Origin: Palsa-1392 sp036493915
Lineage (GTDB): Bacteria; Verrucomicrobiota; Verrucomicrobiia; Chthoniobacterales; UBA10450
Assembly (NCBI GenBank): GCA_036493915.1
Contig: DASXPA010000162.1
Location: forward strand, 1-37,508
Length of the DNA: 37,508 nucleotides
Direction: 5' to 3'
Within the stretch, counting starts at the first letter, position 1. The number at the start of each line of letters is the position of its first letter. This document shows, one piece after another, positions 8,463 to 18,565 of this stretch. A program made the translations under genes and the position numbers. Below the pieces are notes generated by a model. That model made no database searches. It saw only the letters and a program-made list of their open reading frames with translations, and was not told the origin of the DNA.

Positions 8463-10265
8463 ATGGCCATCATTCCGGATCACACGATCGAGCAAGTCGC
8501 CGCCGCGAACGACATCGTGGAAGTGATCGGCTCCTATTTCCCGCTCAAGCGCGCGGGCGCGACCTGGAAGGCGCTCTGCCCGTTTCATCAGGAGAAGACG
8601 CCGTCGTTCACGGTCAATCCGCAGCGCCAGATTTTCAAATGCTTCGGCTGCGGTGAAGGCGGCGGCGTCTTCAAATTCGTCGGTCTTTACGAGCATATCA
8701 GTTTCCCTGAAGCGGTGAGGAAACTCGCGGCCCGCGCCGGTATCCCGATCGTGGAAGAGAGCGGCGGCCTGGAGGAGGATCGTCAGCACGAAGCGCGGCG
8801 CACGCTCCTGAAGTTGCACGCCGAAGCGGCGGAGTGGTTTCAGAATAACCTGCTCAAAAATGAAATCGGCCATGCCGCCCGCGAGTATTTGAAAGGCCGC
8901 GAAATCAACAGCGCGGTCGCAAAATCGTGGCAGCTCGGTTTTGCACCGGAAAGCTGGGATGCGTTCCTCAACTGGGCACTCGATCGCGGCTACAAACGCT
9001 CGACCATTCTGCAGAGCGGTCTGGTGAAATTACGCGATGAAGACCGACCCGAGAGCGAAGTTTACGATCGGTTTCGCGGGCGGCTGATGTTTCCGATCTG
9101 CAACGACGTCGGTGAAGTAATCGCCTTCAGCGGGCGGATTCTACATAGCGAAGAGGGGCGCGCGAAGTATCTGAACTCGCCGGAGACCCCGCTTTTTCGC
9201 AAGGGCAGCGTCCTCTTTGGTCTGCACAAAACAAAACGCGGCTTGATCGACGCCGGCACAGCAGTCGTCTGCGAAGGCCAGCTCGACTTGATCACGCTCT
9301 TCGAAGCGGGCCTAACGAACGTAGTCGCGCCGCAGGGGACCGCCTTCACCGAAGGTCAGGCGCGAATTTTGAAACGTTACGTGAATGAAGTCGTCCTTTG
9401 TTTTGATGCCGACGCCGCGGGGGAAAAAGCCGCCGAACGTTCGCTCGAACCGCTGCTCCAGCACGATCTCGTCGTCCGGGTCGCGGAAATGCCACCGGGC
9501 GAAGATCCCGATTCGTTAGTCCGCAAAAGCGGCGCGGAAAAGTTCCGCGAGCGGATCGAGGCGGCGCGGGATTTTTTCGACTTCTGGATCGAGCACGCCG
9601 CGGGATCGGTCGATCTGACCAACTTGAGCGCGAAGCTGCAACTGGCGCGCGACCTGGCCGACACGGTCGCTCGCGTGCACGACCCGCTCATGCGCAACGA
9701 GGTGATCAGCAAGGTAACCGCTCGCCTCAGCGTGGCGCCGGCAGATTTTGCGAATCTCCTCCCAAAACTCCAGCGCCGCCAAACGCCTAACGAAACCCCG
9801 CGCACGGTCCCGCCCGCGCCACGTCACGAGATCGCACTCCTCTGCGTGCTCGCGTTGCGCGACGGCGCCGCGCGCGATTTTCTCCTCACTCAGGATTGGC
9901 CGGAGGCGGTGGCAGAGACGCCGGGAACGGAACTGCTCGGCAAAATCCTCGCGAGCGATTTGCGGCCGGATGATCCCGCTTCGCTGAACGTTTTCATGGC
10001 CTCGCTCTCGCCGGAAGAGGAATCGTTAGTCTCAGGCTGGCTGATGCAAAAAATGCCGCCAAACGCGGACATTGTGGCCCGCGAGTGGTGGCAGGGTTTG
10101 CGCCAGCCGGCCTTGCGCCGCCGGCTGCAAGCCGCCGAGAGCCGATTGAAACTCCCGCAGCTCACTGCCGGCGAAGTCGTCGCGCTGCAGAAACAAGTTG
10201 TTGACCTCCGAGGGCAGCTCGACGAATTTTCGCGGCTTTCGCTGGCCCGCCCGCTCGATTCCTAA
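8463..10265 (+). CDS. dnaG: DNA primase DnaG
   Basis: This synthesises RNA primers for replication at the fork with DnaB helicase. The N-terminal zinc-binding domain is clear: Cys39, His42, Cys60 and Cys63 in CPFHQEKTPSF and CFGCGEGG. The Toprim catalytic core follows with the conserved Glu in CEGQLDL (about residue 269) and DADAAG (about 314). The C-terminal 170 residues are the less conserved helicase-binding part. Length (600 aa) is normal. It lies 62 bp upstream of rpoD, the classic macromolecular-synthesis order, though rpsU is not upstream. The ATG at 8463 gives the standard N-terminus. Its stop is in CCTAACGG, one base off the dispersed motif, and two exact copies lie within. Confidence 0.97.
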   Translation: MAIIPDHTIEQVAAANDIVEVIGSYFPLKRAGATWKALCPFHQEKTPSFTVNPQRQIFKCFGCGEGGGVFKFVGLYEHISFPEAVRKLAARAGIPIVEESGGLEEDRQHEARRTLLKLHAEAAEWFQNNLLKNEIGHAAREYLKGREINSAVAKSWQLGFAPESWDAFLNWALDRGYKRSTILQSGLVKLRDEDRPESEVYDRFRGRLMFPICNDVGEVIAFSGRILHSEEGRAKYLNSPETPLFRKGSVLFGLHKTKRGLIDAGTAVVCEGQLDLITLFEAGLTNVVAPQGTAFTEGQARILKRYVNEVVLCFDADAAGEKAAERSLEPLLQHDLVVRVAEMPPGEDPDSLVRKSGAEKFRERIEAARDFFDFWIEHAAGSVDLTNLSAKLQLARDLADTVARVHDPLMRNEVISKVTARLSVAPADFANLLPKLQRRQTPNETPRTVPPAPRHEIALLCVLALRDGAARDFLLTQDWPEAVAETPGTELLGKILASDLRPDDPASLNVFMASLSPEEESLVSGWLMQKMPPNADIVAREWWQGLRQPALRRRLQAAESRLKLPQLTAGEVVALQKQVVDLRGQLDEFSRLSLARPLDS

Positions 10266-10327
10266 CGGTCGCGCGGACCCGGGGATCTGGTTTCGATCCA
10301 CTGGTTTAAAACTCTCCTGACTTCGAT

Positions 10328-12234
<1,907 letters not shown>

Positions 12235-12238
<4 letters not shown>

Positions 12239-12540
12239 CGATGATGATGGTGGTGGGCGACCCGTCCACGATAAACGACCACCGGGCGCCGATAAAGGTA
12301 GTGCCGGTGATAGAAGATCGGTCCGCCGTAGCTGTAGTAACCGTACGACCCGTAGTAGGGGTAAGCCCCATAGTTGTAGGCGTAGGGATAATAACCGGCG
12401 TACGGATAGCCGTAAGCGGGATACACGATCGGGAACCCAATCCCGATGCCGATGTGGACGCCTGCTTCAGACTTGGGCGCGGAAACGAAAGCGAACGCTC
12501 CCACCGCGGCTACGACGAAGAGAAGTTTTTTCCAGTTCAT
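12235..12540 (-). CDS. Secreted Gly/Tyr-rich small protein with His-rich C-terminus
   Basis: This is a 101-residue protein of unknown function. A signal peptide is clear (MNWKK, then a hydrophobic core, cleavage near SEA-G at residue 26-27). The mature part is built of Tyr, Gly, Pro and Ala in low-complexity repeats (YPYAGYYPYAYNYG-like), then a basic Tyr/His/Arg segment, ending in five histidines and Arg. A very good Shine-Dalgarno AGGAGG lies six bases before the ATG, suggesting strong translation. Its TAG stop and the rpoD TAA overlap on opposite strands within one copy of CCTAACGA. An envelope or matrix structural protein, or a metal-binding one, is possible; both are guesses. Confidence 0.75.
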
Positions 12541-12546
12541 GATTCA

Positions 12547-12552
12547 CCTCCT
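12547..12552 (-). promoter_or_regulatory. Strong Shine-Dalgarno AGGAGG of the Gly/Tyr-rich gene
   Basis: AGGAGGTGA on the minus strand, with six bases between AGGAGG and the ATG at 12540. It is the best ribosome-binding site I saw in the window and confirms the small gene. Confidence 0.7.
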
Positions 12553-12593
12553 GTGTAATAAATAACGTAAATTCAGACGCTGACGGCTGCAAA

Positions 12594-13628
12594 TTATTCA
12601 GCTTGATCGGCCCAGCGCGGATATCCGCTCACGCAAAGATCAGAGCCGATCCGCTCGTAGTGCACGTTCCGCAGGTGCGCGCCTCCGCCCGTCGAAGCAG
12701 CGCCTCGCCCGCCGACTGCCGGGACCGGCCCACCGGTGAAGAGTGGAGCGACGTAAAACTGGACTTTGTCCACAAGCCGCGCCGCGAAGGCCTGACTTAG
12801 AAGGTTACCCCCTCCCTCGATCAACACGCTCGTAACCTCTTTCCGGCCCAAATCTTCCAGAACCGATTGCAGTTTTTTGCGCCGGTAAACCAGCGTGCGC
12901 GCGGCGAACCGATCGGTAAAAAGATGAGATGTCTCGGGAAGGTTGCCAGAGCGGGAAAGCACCACACGTCGGGGCTGCTTCGCGCCTCGAATTCCGCGCG
13001 ATGTCAGTCGTGGATTATCCCGCCGCAACGTTTCGGCACCGATGAGGATCGCATCGACCTCAGCGCGCAGTTGCCGTGCGTGGCGGCGCGCGGCCGCGCT
13101 CGTAATCCATCGACTCTCGTTAGGCAATCTTGTCAGACGTCCATCCAGGCTCATCCCGCATTTCGCGATCACAAAAGGCCGCCCGGTCACGATCCAGTGG
13201 TTGAAGGCTTCGTTGAGCCGAGCGCAATCCTCGCCGAGGACGCCGACGGAGACTTGGATTCCGGCCGCGCGGAGCTCGTCCACAGCCCGGCCGTGATGCG
13301 CGGGATTTTTGTCGATCGCGCCGATGACAATCCGCTTCAGGCCAGCGCGCGCGATCGCGGCGGTACACGGTGGCGTGCGACCGGTGGTCGAACAAGGTTC
13401 CAGCGTCACGTAGAGCGTGGCTTTGCCTAACGAATGACCGCCGGCGGCGGCGAGGCATTCCACTTCGGCATGTGGCAATCCGCTGGCCCGATGATAACCT
13501 CTCGCGATCACGTGCCCGTTGTGGACGAGGATGGCGCCCACAGCAGGATTTGGGCTGACCTGACCGATGCCCTTACTGGCTTCGGCGAGGGCGAGACGCA
13601 TAAACTTTTCGTCCAAGTCGACGGACAT
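12594..13628 (-). CDS. ribD: Bifunctional riboflavin biosynthesis deaminase/reductase RibD
   Basis: This catalyses two steps of riboflavin synthesis: deamination of the pyrimidine from GTP cyclohydrolase II and NADPH reduction of its ribosyl side chain. The N-terminal deaminase has the zinc motif His53-Ala-Glu55 and Cys79/Cys88 in EPCSTTGRTPPC. The reductase domain starts near residue 150 (RPFVIAKCGMSLDGR) and includes LIEGGGNL near 285. Length from the ATG at 13628 is 344 aa, normal. A longer frame to 13724 adds an Arg-rich stretch with no family match and is rejected. No other rib gene is nearby. It is divergent from hsp20 across a 266-bp, relatively AT-rich spacer. Two dispersed motifs encode PNE and SLG. 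Confidence 0.93.
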   Translation of the reverse strand: MSVDLDEKFMRLALAEASKGIGQVSPNPAVGAILVHNGHVIARGYHRASGLPHAEVECLAAAGGHSLGKATLYVTLEPCSTTGRTPPCTAAIARAGLKRIVIGAIDKNPAHHGRAVDELRAAGIQVSVGVLGEDCARLNEAFNHWIVTGRPFVIAKCGMSLDGRLTRLPNESRWITSAAARRHARQLRAEVDAILIGAETLRRDNPRLTSRGIRGAKQPRRVVLSRSGNLPETSHLFTDRFAARTLVYRRKKLQSVLEDLGRKEVTSVLIEGGGNLLSQAFAARLVDKVQFYVAPLFTGGPVPAVGGRGAASTGGGAHLRNVHYERIGSDLCVSGYPRWADQAE

Positions 13629-13894
13629 CAATAGGAGCGTAATCAACCGGAAAGAGCAGCGCAACCGGCATCCTCTTCTTAGTGGCATTCTGACACATAA
13701 CCTTAGGCTGCCATTGCGCTCCAAGTGTGTCGCGGTGACGCTTCAGACGATCAGGAGATTAGGTCGTATTTATCACTCAAACCACATAGGACAAACACCT
13801 TACTACGTTCGATTTCATAGCTGGGAACCGTGGCATCTCCTTAGCTTTACCAATAAGCGTAACAAAAACTTTTTACCAAAGAAAGGAAATTAAC

Positions 13895-14362
13895 ATGAGC
13901 TTGATACGTTACCCATCTTCAGAAACCTCCGCCTGGCCGTCTCTTGACCGCTTGGCCAATCTCCGCGAAGAAATGAATAGCCTCTTCGAACTGCCCGTCG
14001 CCGCCAACTTCGGCCGGCGCTCGCAACTCTTTAGCGGCTGGACACCGGCTCTCGACCTTTACCAAAACGCCGACAACGTCGTCGCGGTGGTCGAATTGCC
14101 TGGCATGCGCAAGGAAGACATCGAGATCTCCCTGCACGACGGAACGCTGACGATCGCAGGCGAACGCAACAGCGTTTCCGGCGAAGATGACAATGCCGAG
14201 CGGACCGAGCGTTTCACCGGCAAATTCCGCCGTAGCGTCACCCTTCCAACCCGCGTCGACTCGGGCAAAGTCGCCGCCTCCTACAAGGATGGCATTCTCA
14301 CCATTACCCTGCCGAAGGCCGAGGAAGCAAAGCCGAAGAAAATCGACGTCAGCGTGGAATAG
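13895..14362 (+). CDS. Small heat-shock protein (Hsp20/alpha-crystallin family), first of pair
   Basis: This is an ATP-independent holdase that binds unfolding proteins and forms oligomers. The alpha-crystallin domain spans about residues 48-150, starting at WTPALDLYQNADNVVAVVELPGM, with the signature A-x-x-x-D-G-I-L-T-I-T-L-P near residue 130. The short N-terminal arm (LREEMNSLFEL) is typical of class A-like bacterial proteins. AAAGGAAA upstream of the ATG is a fair ribosome-binding site. It is 22 bp upstream of a second Hsp20 gene, forming a bicistron closed by a strong terminator. Heat-shock control is likely, but I find no CIRCE repeat or clear sigma-32 promoter in the upstream spacer. 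Confidence 0.92.
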   Translation: MSLIRYPSSETSAWPSLDRLANLREEMNSLFELPVAANFGRRSQLFSGWTPALDLYQNADNVVAVVELPGMRKEDIEISLHDGTLTIAGERNSVSGEDDNAERTERFTGKFRRSVTLPTRVDSGKVAASYKDGILTITLPKAEEAKPKKIDVSVE

Positions 14363-14384
14363 CTTTCAGAGAAAGGATAACTTT

Positions 14385-14765
14385 ATGACCAATAATTTAG
14401 TGCGCGAAAATAGCGAAACAGCGAGCAGTCGCCGCGAGAGCGAGAAATTCATCACGCCGGTGGCGAGCGTCAACGAAACCGCGGACGGCTACACGCTCGA
14501 GCTCGAGATGCCGGGCGTGGGCAAAGAGGGCCTCGAGATTTCAGTCGAGAATAACGAGCTTTCGATCGTGGGTCGGAGAAATGTTCCGTCGATCGAAGGA
14601 ACGCTCTTGCATCGCGAATCGCGGCCGCACAATTACCGCCGCTCGTTTGAGATCGATTCGTCGATCGACAGCGCGAAAATCGGGGCTCGCATGAGCCAGG
14701 GCGTCGTCACCTTGACGCTCCCAAAGGCGGAAGAAGTAAAGCCGCGCAAGATCGCGGTTTCGTAG
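14385..14765 (+). CDS. Small heat-shock protein (Hsp20/alpha-crystallin family), second of pair
   Basis: This is a 126-residue partner of the preceding Hsp20. The alpha-crystallin domain covers about residues 22-126 (TPVASVNETADGYTLELEMPGV near its start; ARMSQGVVTLTLPK near its end). The N-terminal arm is reduced to about 20 polar residues, shorter than in the first copy, and there is no C-terminal I-x-I extension beyond IAVS. The proteins are diverged, so this is not a recent duplication. The ATG at 14385 follows an AAAGGA ribosome-binding site; an upstream in-frame ATG at 14187 would run through the first gene and is rejected. Co-assembly of the two proteins into mixed oligomers is possible. 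Confidence 0.9.
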   Translation: MTNNLVRENSETASSRRESEKFITPVASVNETADGYTLELEMPGVGKEGLEISVENNELSIVGRRNVPSIEGTLLHRESRPHNYRRSFEIDSSIDSAKIGARMSQGVVTLTLPKAEEVKPRKIAVS

Positions 14766-14790
14766 GCTTCGATTCAGTTTGGTGTGGGAA

Positions 14791-14830
14791 AGGCGCAGGC
14801 CATAAAGGTCTGCGCCTCTTCGCTTTTCAT
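14791..14830 (+). terminator. Rho-independent terminator of the hsp20 pair
   Basis: Eleven-base-pair stem (14791-14801 with 14807-14817, one G-T pair), loop ATAAA, then a T-rich tail (TCTTCGCTTTTC). It begins 25 bp after the second hsp20 stop. Confidence 0.85.
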
Positions 14831-14937
14831 CTTTTGTCCAGGAACGAAAGATTTTCATTCCCTTGCAGCATCTAATCTGATAAAGAGGCTCCACGCGAGC
14901 CGGTTGTGGAATCGCGCTGACAAGGAAAAGATAAATT

Positions 14938-16599
14938 ATGAACTCGCTAAAAATCGTCACTTTGCTTTGCTGCCTCTCCGCTCCGGCAGCTTTCGCGGCC
15001 AATCCATTCGATTTGCCGCAGCCACGGCAAACCGCCTCACACGTCCACCATTCGGAGCACGCCACCTCGGGCGGGGCGGCGGTTTACCCTTACGAGTTCC
15101 GTTCCATTGATGGCTATGGCAACAATTCGATCGATCCTCTGCGCGGTTCGGCCAACACCCCGCTCCTGCGCCACACAACCGTCGACTATGGCGACGGCTC
15201 AGGCTCGCCGGCCGGCGCCAATCAACTGAGTGCGCGGCTCATCAGCAATCTGGTCGTTGCGCAGGATCACTCAATCCCGAACGCGACTCGGATTTCAGAC
15301 TTCGTCTGGGACTGGGGACAATTCGTCGACCACGACATCGACCTGACGCCAACCGCGACTCCTGAGGAACCGTTTAATGTCCCAGTTCCGGCAGGTGATC
15401 CCTGGTTTGACCCAAATAACACCGGCACCCAAGTGATCGGACTCGATCGTTCGGCGTACCAAATAGTTAGCGGCATTCGTCAGCAGGTGAATGCGATCAC
15501 GTCATTCCTCGACGGTTCGCAAGTCTACGGCTCCGATCCCGCCCGCATGATGGAATTGCGGACGCTCGATGGCACGGGAAGAATGAAAACCAGCACGGGC
15601 AACTTCCTCCCTTACAACGTCAATGGCTTTCCGAACGCGCCCGACAACAGTCCCGGCTACTTCCTCGCTGGCGACGTGCGCGCGAACGAACAGGTCGCCC
15701 TCACCGCGCTGCAAACCCTCTTCGTCCGCGAACACAACTTCTGGGCGAACGCCATTCATCTGCTGGAGCCGTATCTTGACGGAGATGGGGTTTTTTATCG
15801 CGCGCGCGCAATCGTCGGCGCGGAGATTCAGATCATCACTTATCGCGATTTTCTGCCACTGCTCCTCGGGAAAAACGCCATCCCGCACTATACCGGTTAC
15901 CATCCCAACGTCGACCCAAGCATTGAAAGCGTCTTCTCGACAGCGATCTATCGCGTCGGCCACACCATGCTCTCCCCCACGTTGCTCCGACTCGACTCGC
16001 ACAACCATTCGATCGGCAATCTCGATCTCGCGGACGCGTTTTTTAACCCGAGCGAAATTACCGGCCCCGGCATCGAGCCGTATCTGCGCGGTTTGTCAAA
16101 ACAAGTCCCGCAGGAGATAGATCCCTTTCTGGTCGATGGCGTGCGGAACTTTCTCTTCGGACCTCCCGGCGCGGGTGGTTTCGACCTGGCCTCGCTTAAC
16201 ATTCAGCGCGGGCGCGATCACGGCCTGCCACGTTACAACGTTGTCCGGCAAAATTTTGGGCTCGCGCCGAAAACCACCTTCGCGCAGATCACCTCCGATC
16301 ACGAACTGCGGGCAAAGCTCGCCGCTGCCTATGCGACGCCCAATGACATCGACGTCTGGGTGGGCGCGCTCGCGGAGAATCATGTGTCCGGGGAGTTGGT
16401 GGGCCAACTGGTTTCGACCGTTCTCAAGGAGCAATTCACCCGTCTGCGGGATGGCGATCGCTTCTGGTATCAAAGTTACTTGCCGCCAATTTTGGTCCTG
16501 GGTTTAGAAACCCAGAATCTCACTACCATCATTCAGCGCAACACGACGATAAATCGGGAACTGCAAGGCAACGTCTTTCTCGTGCCCCCCGGCTACTGA
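14938..16599 (+). CDS. Exported animal-type haem peroxidase, 553 aa
   Basis: This is a member of the peroxidase-cyclooxygenase (myeloperoxidase-like) superfamily, using H2O2 to oxidise halides or organic substrates outside the cytoplasm. The signal peptide is residues 1-20 (cleavage AFA-A). The distal haem site is WGQFVDHDID, with Asp131 (potential haem ester) and His132. The proximal His is His342 in IYRVGHTML, and RANEQ (about 247) and REHN (about 262) match the conserved distal Arg/Glu region. SLNIQRGRDHGLPRY (about 420-435) is the usual C-terminal signature. The enzyme is complete and compact. The start ATG follows AAGGAAAAG. It lies in the longest motif-free interval, between hsp20 and recA, so it may be an acquired gene (inference). 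Confidence 0.93.
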   Translation: MNSLKIVTLLCCLSAPAAFAANPFDLPQPRQTASHVHHSEHATSGGAAVYPYEFRSIDGYGNNSIDPLRGSANTPLLRHTTVDYGDGSGSPAGANQLSARLISNLVVAQDHSIPNATRISDFVWDWGQFVDHDIDLTPTATPEEPFNVPVPAGDPWFDPNNTGTQVIGLDRSAYQIVSGIRQQVNAITSFLDGSQVYGSDPARMMELRTLDGTGRMKTSTGNFLPYNVNGFPNAPDNSPGYFLAGDVRANEQVALTALQTLFVREHNFWANAIHLLEPYLDGDGVFYRARAIVGAEIQIITYRDFLPLLLGKNAIPHYTGYHPNVDPSIESVFSTAIYRVGHTMLSPTLLRLDSHNHSIGNLDLADAFFNPSEITGPGIEPYLRGLSKQVPQEIDPFLVDGVRNFLFGPPGAGGFDLASLNIQRGRDHGLPRYNVVRQNFGLAPKTTFAQITSDHELRAKLAAAYATPNDIDVWVGALAENHVSGELVGQLVSTVLKEQFTRLRDGDRFWYQSYLPPILVLGLETQNLTTIIQRNTTINRELQGNVFLVPPGY

Positions 16600-16687
16600 G
16601 CGCGGCGGTTTCCCGAGTCCGGTTTCTTTCAGCCTCTTCCGCTTTTCTGCTTGGCGGAGTGCGTTGAGCAACGTACCTAAACCGCCT

Positions 16688-17725
16688 ATGGCCTCCAAAA
16701 CCGAAGACAAACCCTCCGAAGATAAGATCGCTGCCGCTCGTAATAAAAACCTCGACCTCGCCCTCCAGCAGATCGCCAAGGATTACGGTGAAGGCGCCAT
16801 CATGCGCCTCGGTGACGACAAGATTGTCGACATCGACGTTATCCCGACCGGCAACATTCTGATCGATCGCGCGCTCGGTGTCGGCGGCATGCCGCGCGGT
16901 CGCATCGTGGAAATCTACGGCCCCGAATCTTCGGGTAAAACCACCCTCACTCTCACCGTCATTGCACAGGCGCAAAAGCGCGGTGGCCTCGCCGCTTTCG
17001 TCGACGTCGAGCACGCGCTCGATCCGCAATACGCGCGAAAGTTAGGCGTCGATCTCGATGATTTGCTCGTCTCCCAACCGGGCTCGGGCGAAGAAGCGCT
17101 CCGCATCGTCGAGACTCTCGTCCGCTCCAATGCGCTCGACGTTATCGTGCTCGATTCCGTCGCCGCGCTCGTCACGCGGGCCGAGCTCGAAGGCGAGATC
17201 GGCGACACCACCGTCGGCGCCCAGGCGCGCCTGATGAGCGCCGCTTTGCGCAAGCTCACTTCGCTCATTTCAAAAGCGCGCACCTGCTGCATTTTCACAA
17301 ACCAGATTCGCGAAAAAATCGGCGTCATGTTTGGAAATCCCGAGACCACACCCGGCGGCAAAGCGCTTAAGTTTTACTCCAGCGTCCGACTCGACATTCG
17401 CCGCATCGGCGCGATCAAGCAGACCGACGGTGTCGTCACCGGCAACCGTACCCGCGTGAAAGTGGTGAAAAATAAGGTCGCCCCGCCCTTCACCGAAGCC
17501 GAGTTCGACATCATGTACGACGAAGGCATTTCCGTGACCGGCTCGCTCCTCGACCTCGCGCTCGAAAAACAGATCGTCGAAAAACGCGGTTCCTGGATGA
17601 GCTACAAAGGCGCCCAACTCGCCCAGGGCCGCGACGCCGCCAAGGAAGTGCTGAAAAACGACCCCGCTCTCTACGAAGAAATCGAGACCGCGGTGAAAGC
17701 GAAGCTCGAAGAAGACAAGAAGTAG
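16688..17725 (+). CDS. recA: Recombinase RecA
   Basis: This is the homologous-recombination and SOS co-protease filament protein. Walker A GPESSGKT spans residues 78-85. Walker B VIVLDSV, the L2 region (GVMFGNPETTPGG), the FTNQIR stretch and the acidic C-terminal tail are all present. Length (345 aa) is standard. The ATG at 16688 gives the normal MASK start; a TTG at 16664 with GGAG four bases upstream is an alternative adding eight residues. No SOS box could be identified with confidence in the short upstream region (88 bp after the peroxidase stop). There is no recX downstream; an unrelated exported protein separates recA from alaS. No exact dispersed motif occurs within it. Confidence 0.98.
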   Translation: MASKTEDKPSEDKIAAARNKNLDLALQQIAKDYGEGAIMRLGDDKIVDIDVIPTGNILIDRALGVGGMPRGRIVEIYGPESSGKTTLTLTVIAQAQKRGGLAAFVDVEHALDPQYARKLGVDLDDLLVSQPGSGEEALRIVETLVRSNALDVIVLDSVAALVTRAELEGEIGDTTVGAQARLMSAALRKLTSLISKARTCCIFTNQIREKIGVMFGNPETTPGGKALKFYSSVRLDIRRIGAIKQTDGVVTGNRTRVKVVKNKVAPPFTEAEFDIMYDEGISVTGSLLDLALEKQIVEKRGSWMSYKGAQLAQGRDAAKEVLKNDPALYEEIETAVKAKLEEDKK

Positions 17726-17823
17726 ACAGTTGGTCGTTGCCGATTCAGCAACAGCGTTTCCTCCTAGTTGAAGGGCGCCTCCGATTTTTTTCCCGAATGC
17801 GACAACGTGGTTGTTAACGGATA

Positions 17824-18453
17824 ATGTCTCCGCCCATGCGCCTCTGCTTCAAACTCATCCTCGTCGCAGTCATCGCGACATTTGTAGTGTATCCTCCCTC
17901 GGCCAATGCGCGTCGGAATTGGGGATTGTTCCTCGCTACTTCCCCGGAAGATCCCGTTCTCCGGCAACGGCTCACGGACCTCTCGCCCACCGTCAGTGCG
18001 GACGAAGCTCGGCGCGTTGTCTACGCCGCCTATACCAACGGGCGTGAAATGGCTCAAAAGTGGCACATGGTCTCGTCACCCACTTTCCAATGCTTCCTCA
18101 TCAACATCGGATTGAGAAAAGGGGGCTACTGTTATCAATTCGCCACCGAGCTGCTGCTGCGCCTCAATGCGGAAAAGCTCCGGACACTCGATCTGCACTG
18201 GGCCGAATCCGACGCTGGGACCGACACTGAACACAACGTCATTTTGATCACGGCCCGAGGCCAACCTTTTGAGGAAGGGATCCTATTAGATAACTGGCGA
18301 CGCTCGGGACGCCTGCTCTGGGGACCGCTCAGCGGCGACCCTGATCATAAGTGGACAGAGAATCGCGCCGCGCTCGAGAGTCGGTTAAAGCCAAAGCGGA
18401 CTACGACGAAGATTGCGAAGCCATCGCCAGACGCGCGGGCTGCTTCTCGTTAG
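17824..18453 (+). CDS. Exported protein with Cys-His-Asp pattern, possible transglutaminase/peptidase-like fold
   Basis: I do not recognise a named family. A signal peptide is likely (residues 1-29, ending PSANA). The mature part contains GGYCYQFATELL with Cys103, then TEHNVIL with His137 and LLDNWR with Asp156. This order and spacing resemble the catalytic triad of papain-like or transglutaminase-like cysteine hydrolases, so a peptidase or amidase in the envelope is plausible but unproven. The C-terminal 40 residues are Lys/Arg-rich and low in complexity. ATG at 17824 or at 17836 (MRLCFK) could start it. The TAG stop lies within a copy of TCGTTAGG. It occupies the slot between recA and alaS, where many bacteria have recX. 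Confidence 0.7.
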   Translation: MSPPMRLCFKLILVAVIATFVVYPPSANARRNWGLFLATSPEDPVLRQRLTDLSPTVSADEARRVVYAAYTNGREMAQKWHMVSSPTFQCFLINIGLRKGGYCYQFATELLLRLNAEKLRTLDLHWAESDAGTDTEHNVILITARGQPFEEGILLDNWRRSGRLLWGPLSGDPDHKWTENRAALESRLKPKRTTTKIAKPSPDARAASR

Positions 18454-18565
18454 GCGAGAGGGAATGCAGGAAGACGATTACCGCCTGAATTTCGGTCGCA
18501 CTTAGCTTCTCACCGGTAACGACCGCGCTTTACCGATGCGTTCGCGCGCGTAACTTCGGCGCGGC

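Noticed and set aside
9513..9520. One-mismatch variants of the dispersed word (for example TCGTTAGT at 9513 and 10023, CCTAACAA at 7635 and 29112)
   Set aside because: About a dozen variants were noticed, no more than chance would give for 24 single-base neighbours, so they are not counted. This supports recognition of the exact word.
13629..13894. CIRCE operator or sigma-32 promoter ahead of hsp20
   Set aside because: I searched for TTAGCACTC/GAGTGCTAA and for a CTTGAA-type -35 element with a CCCCAT-type -10 and found none.
14187..14384. Longer start for the second Hsp20 gene inside the first
   Set aside because: The extra residues are an out-of-frame reading of the first Hsp20 gene; the ATG at 14385 has its own ribosome-binding site.
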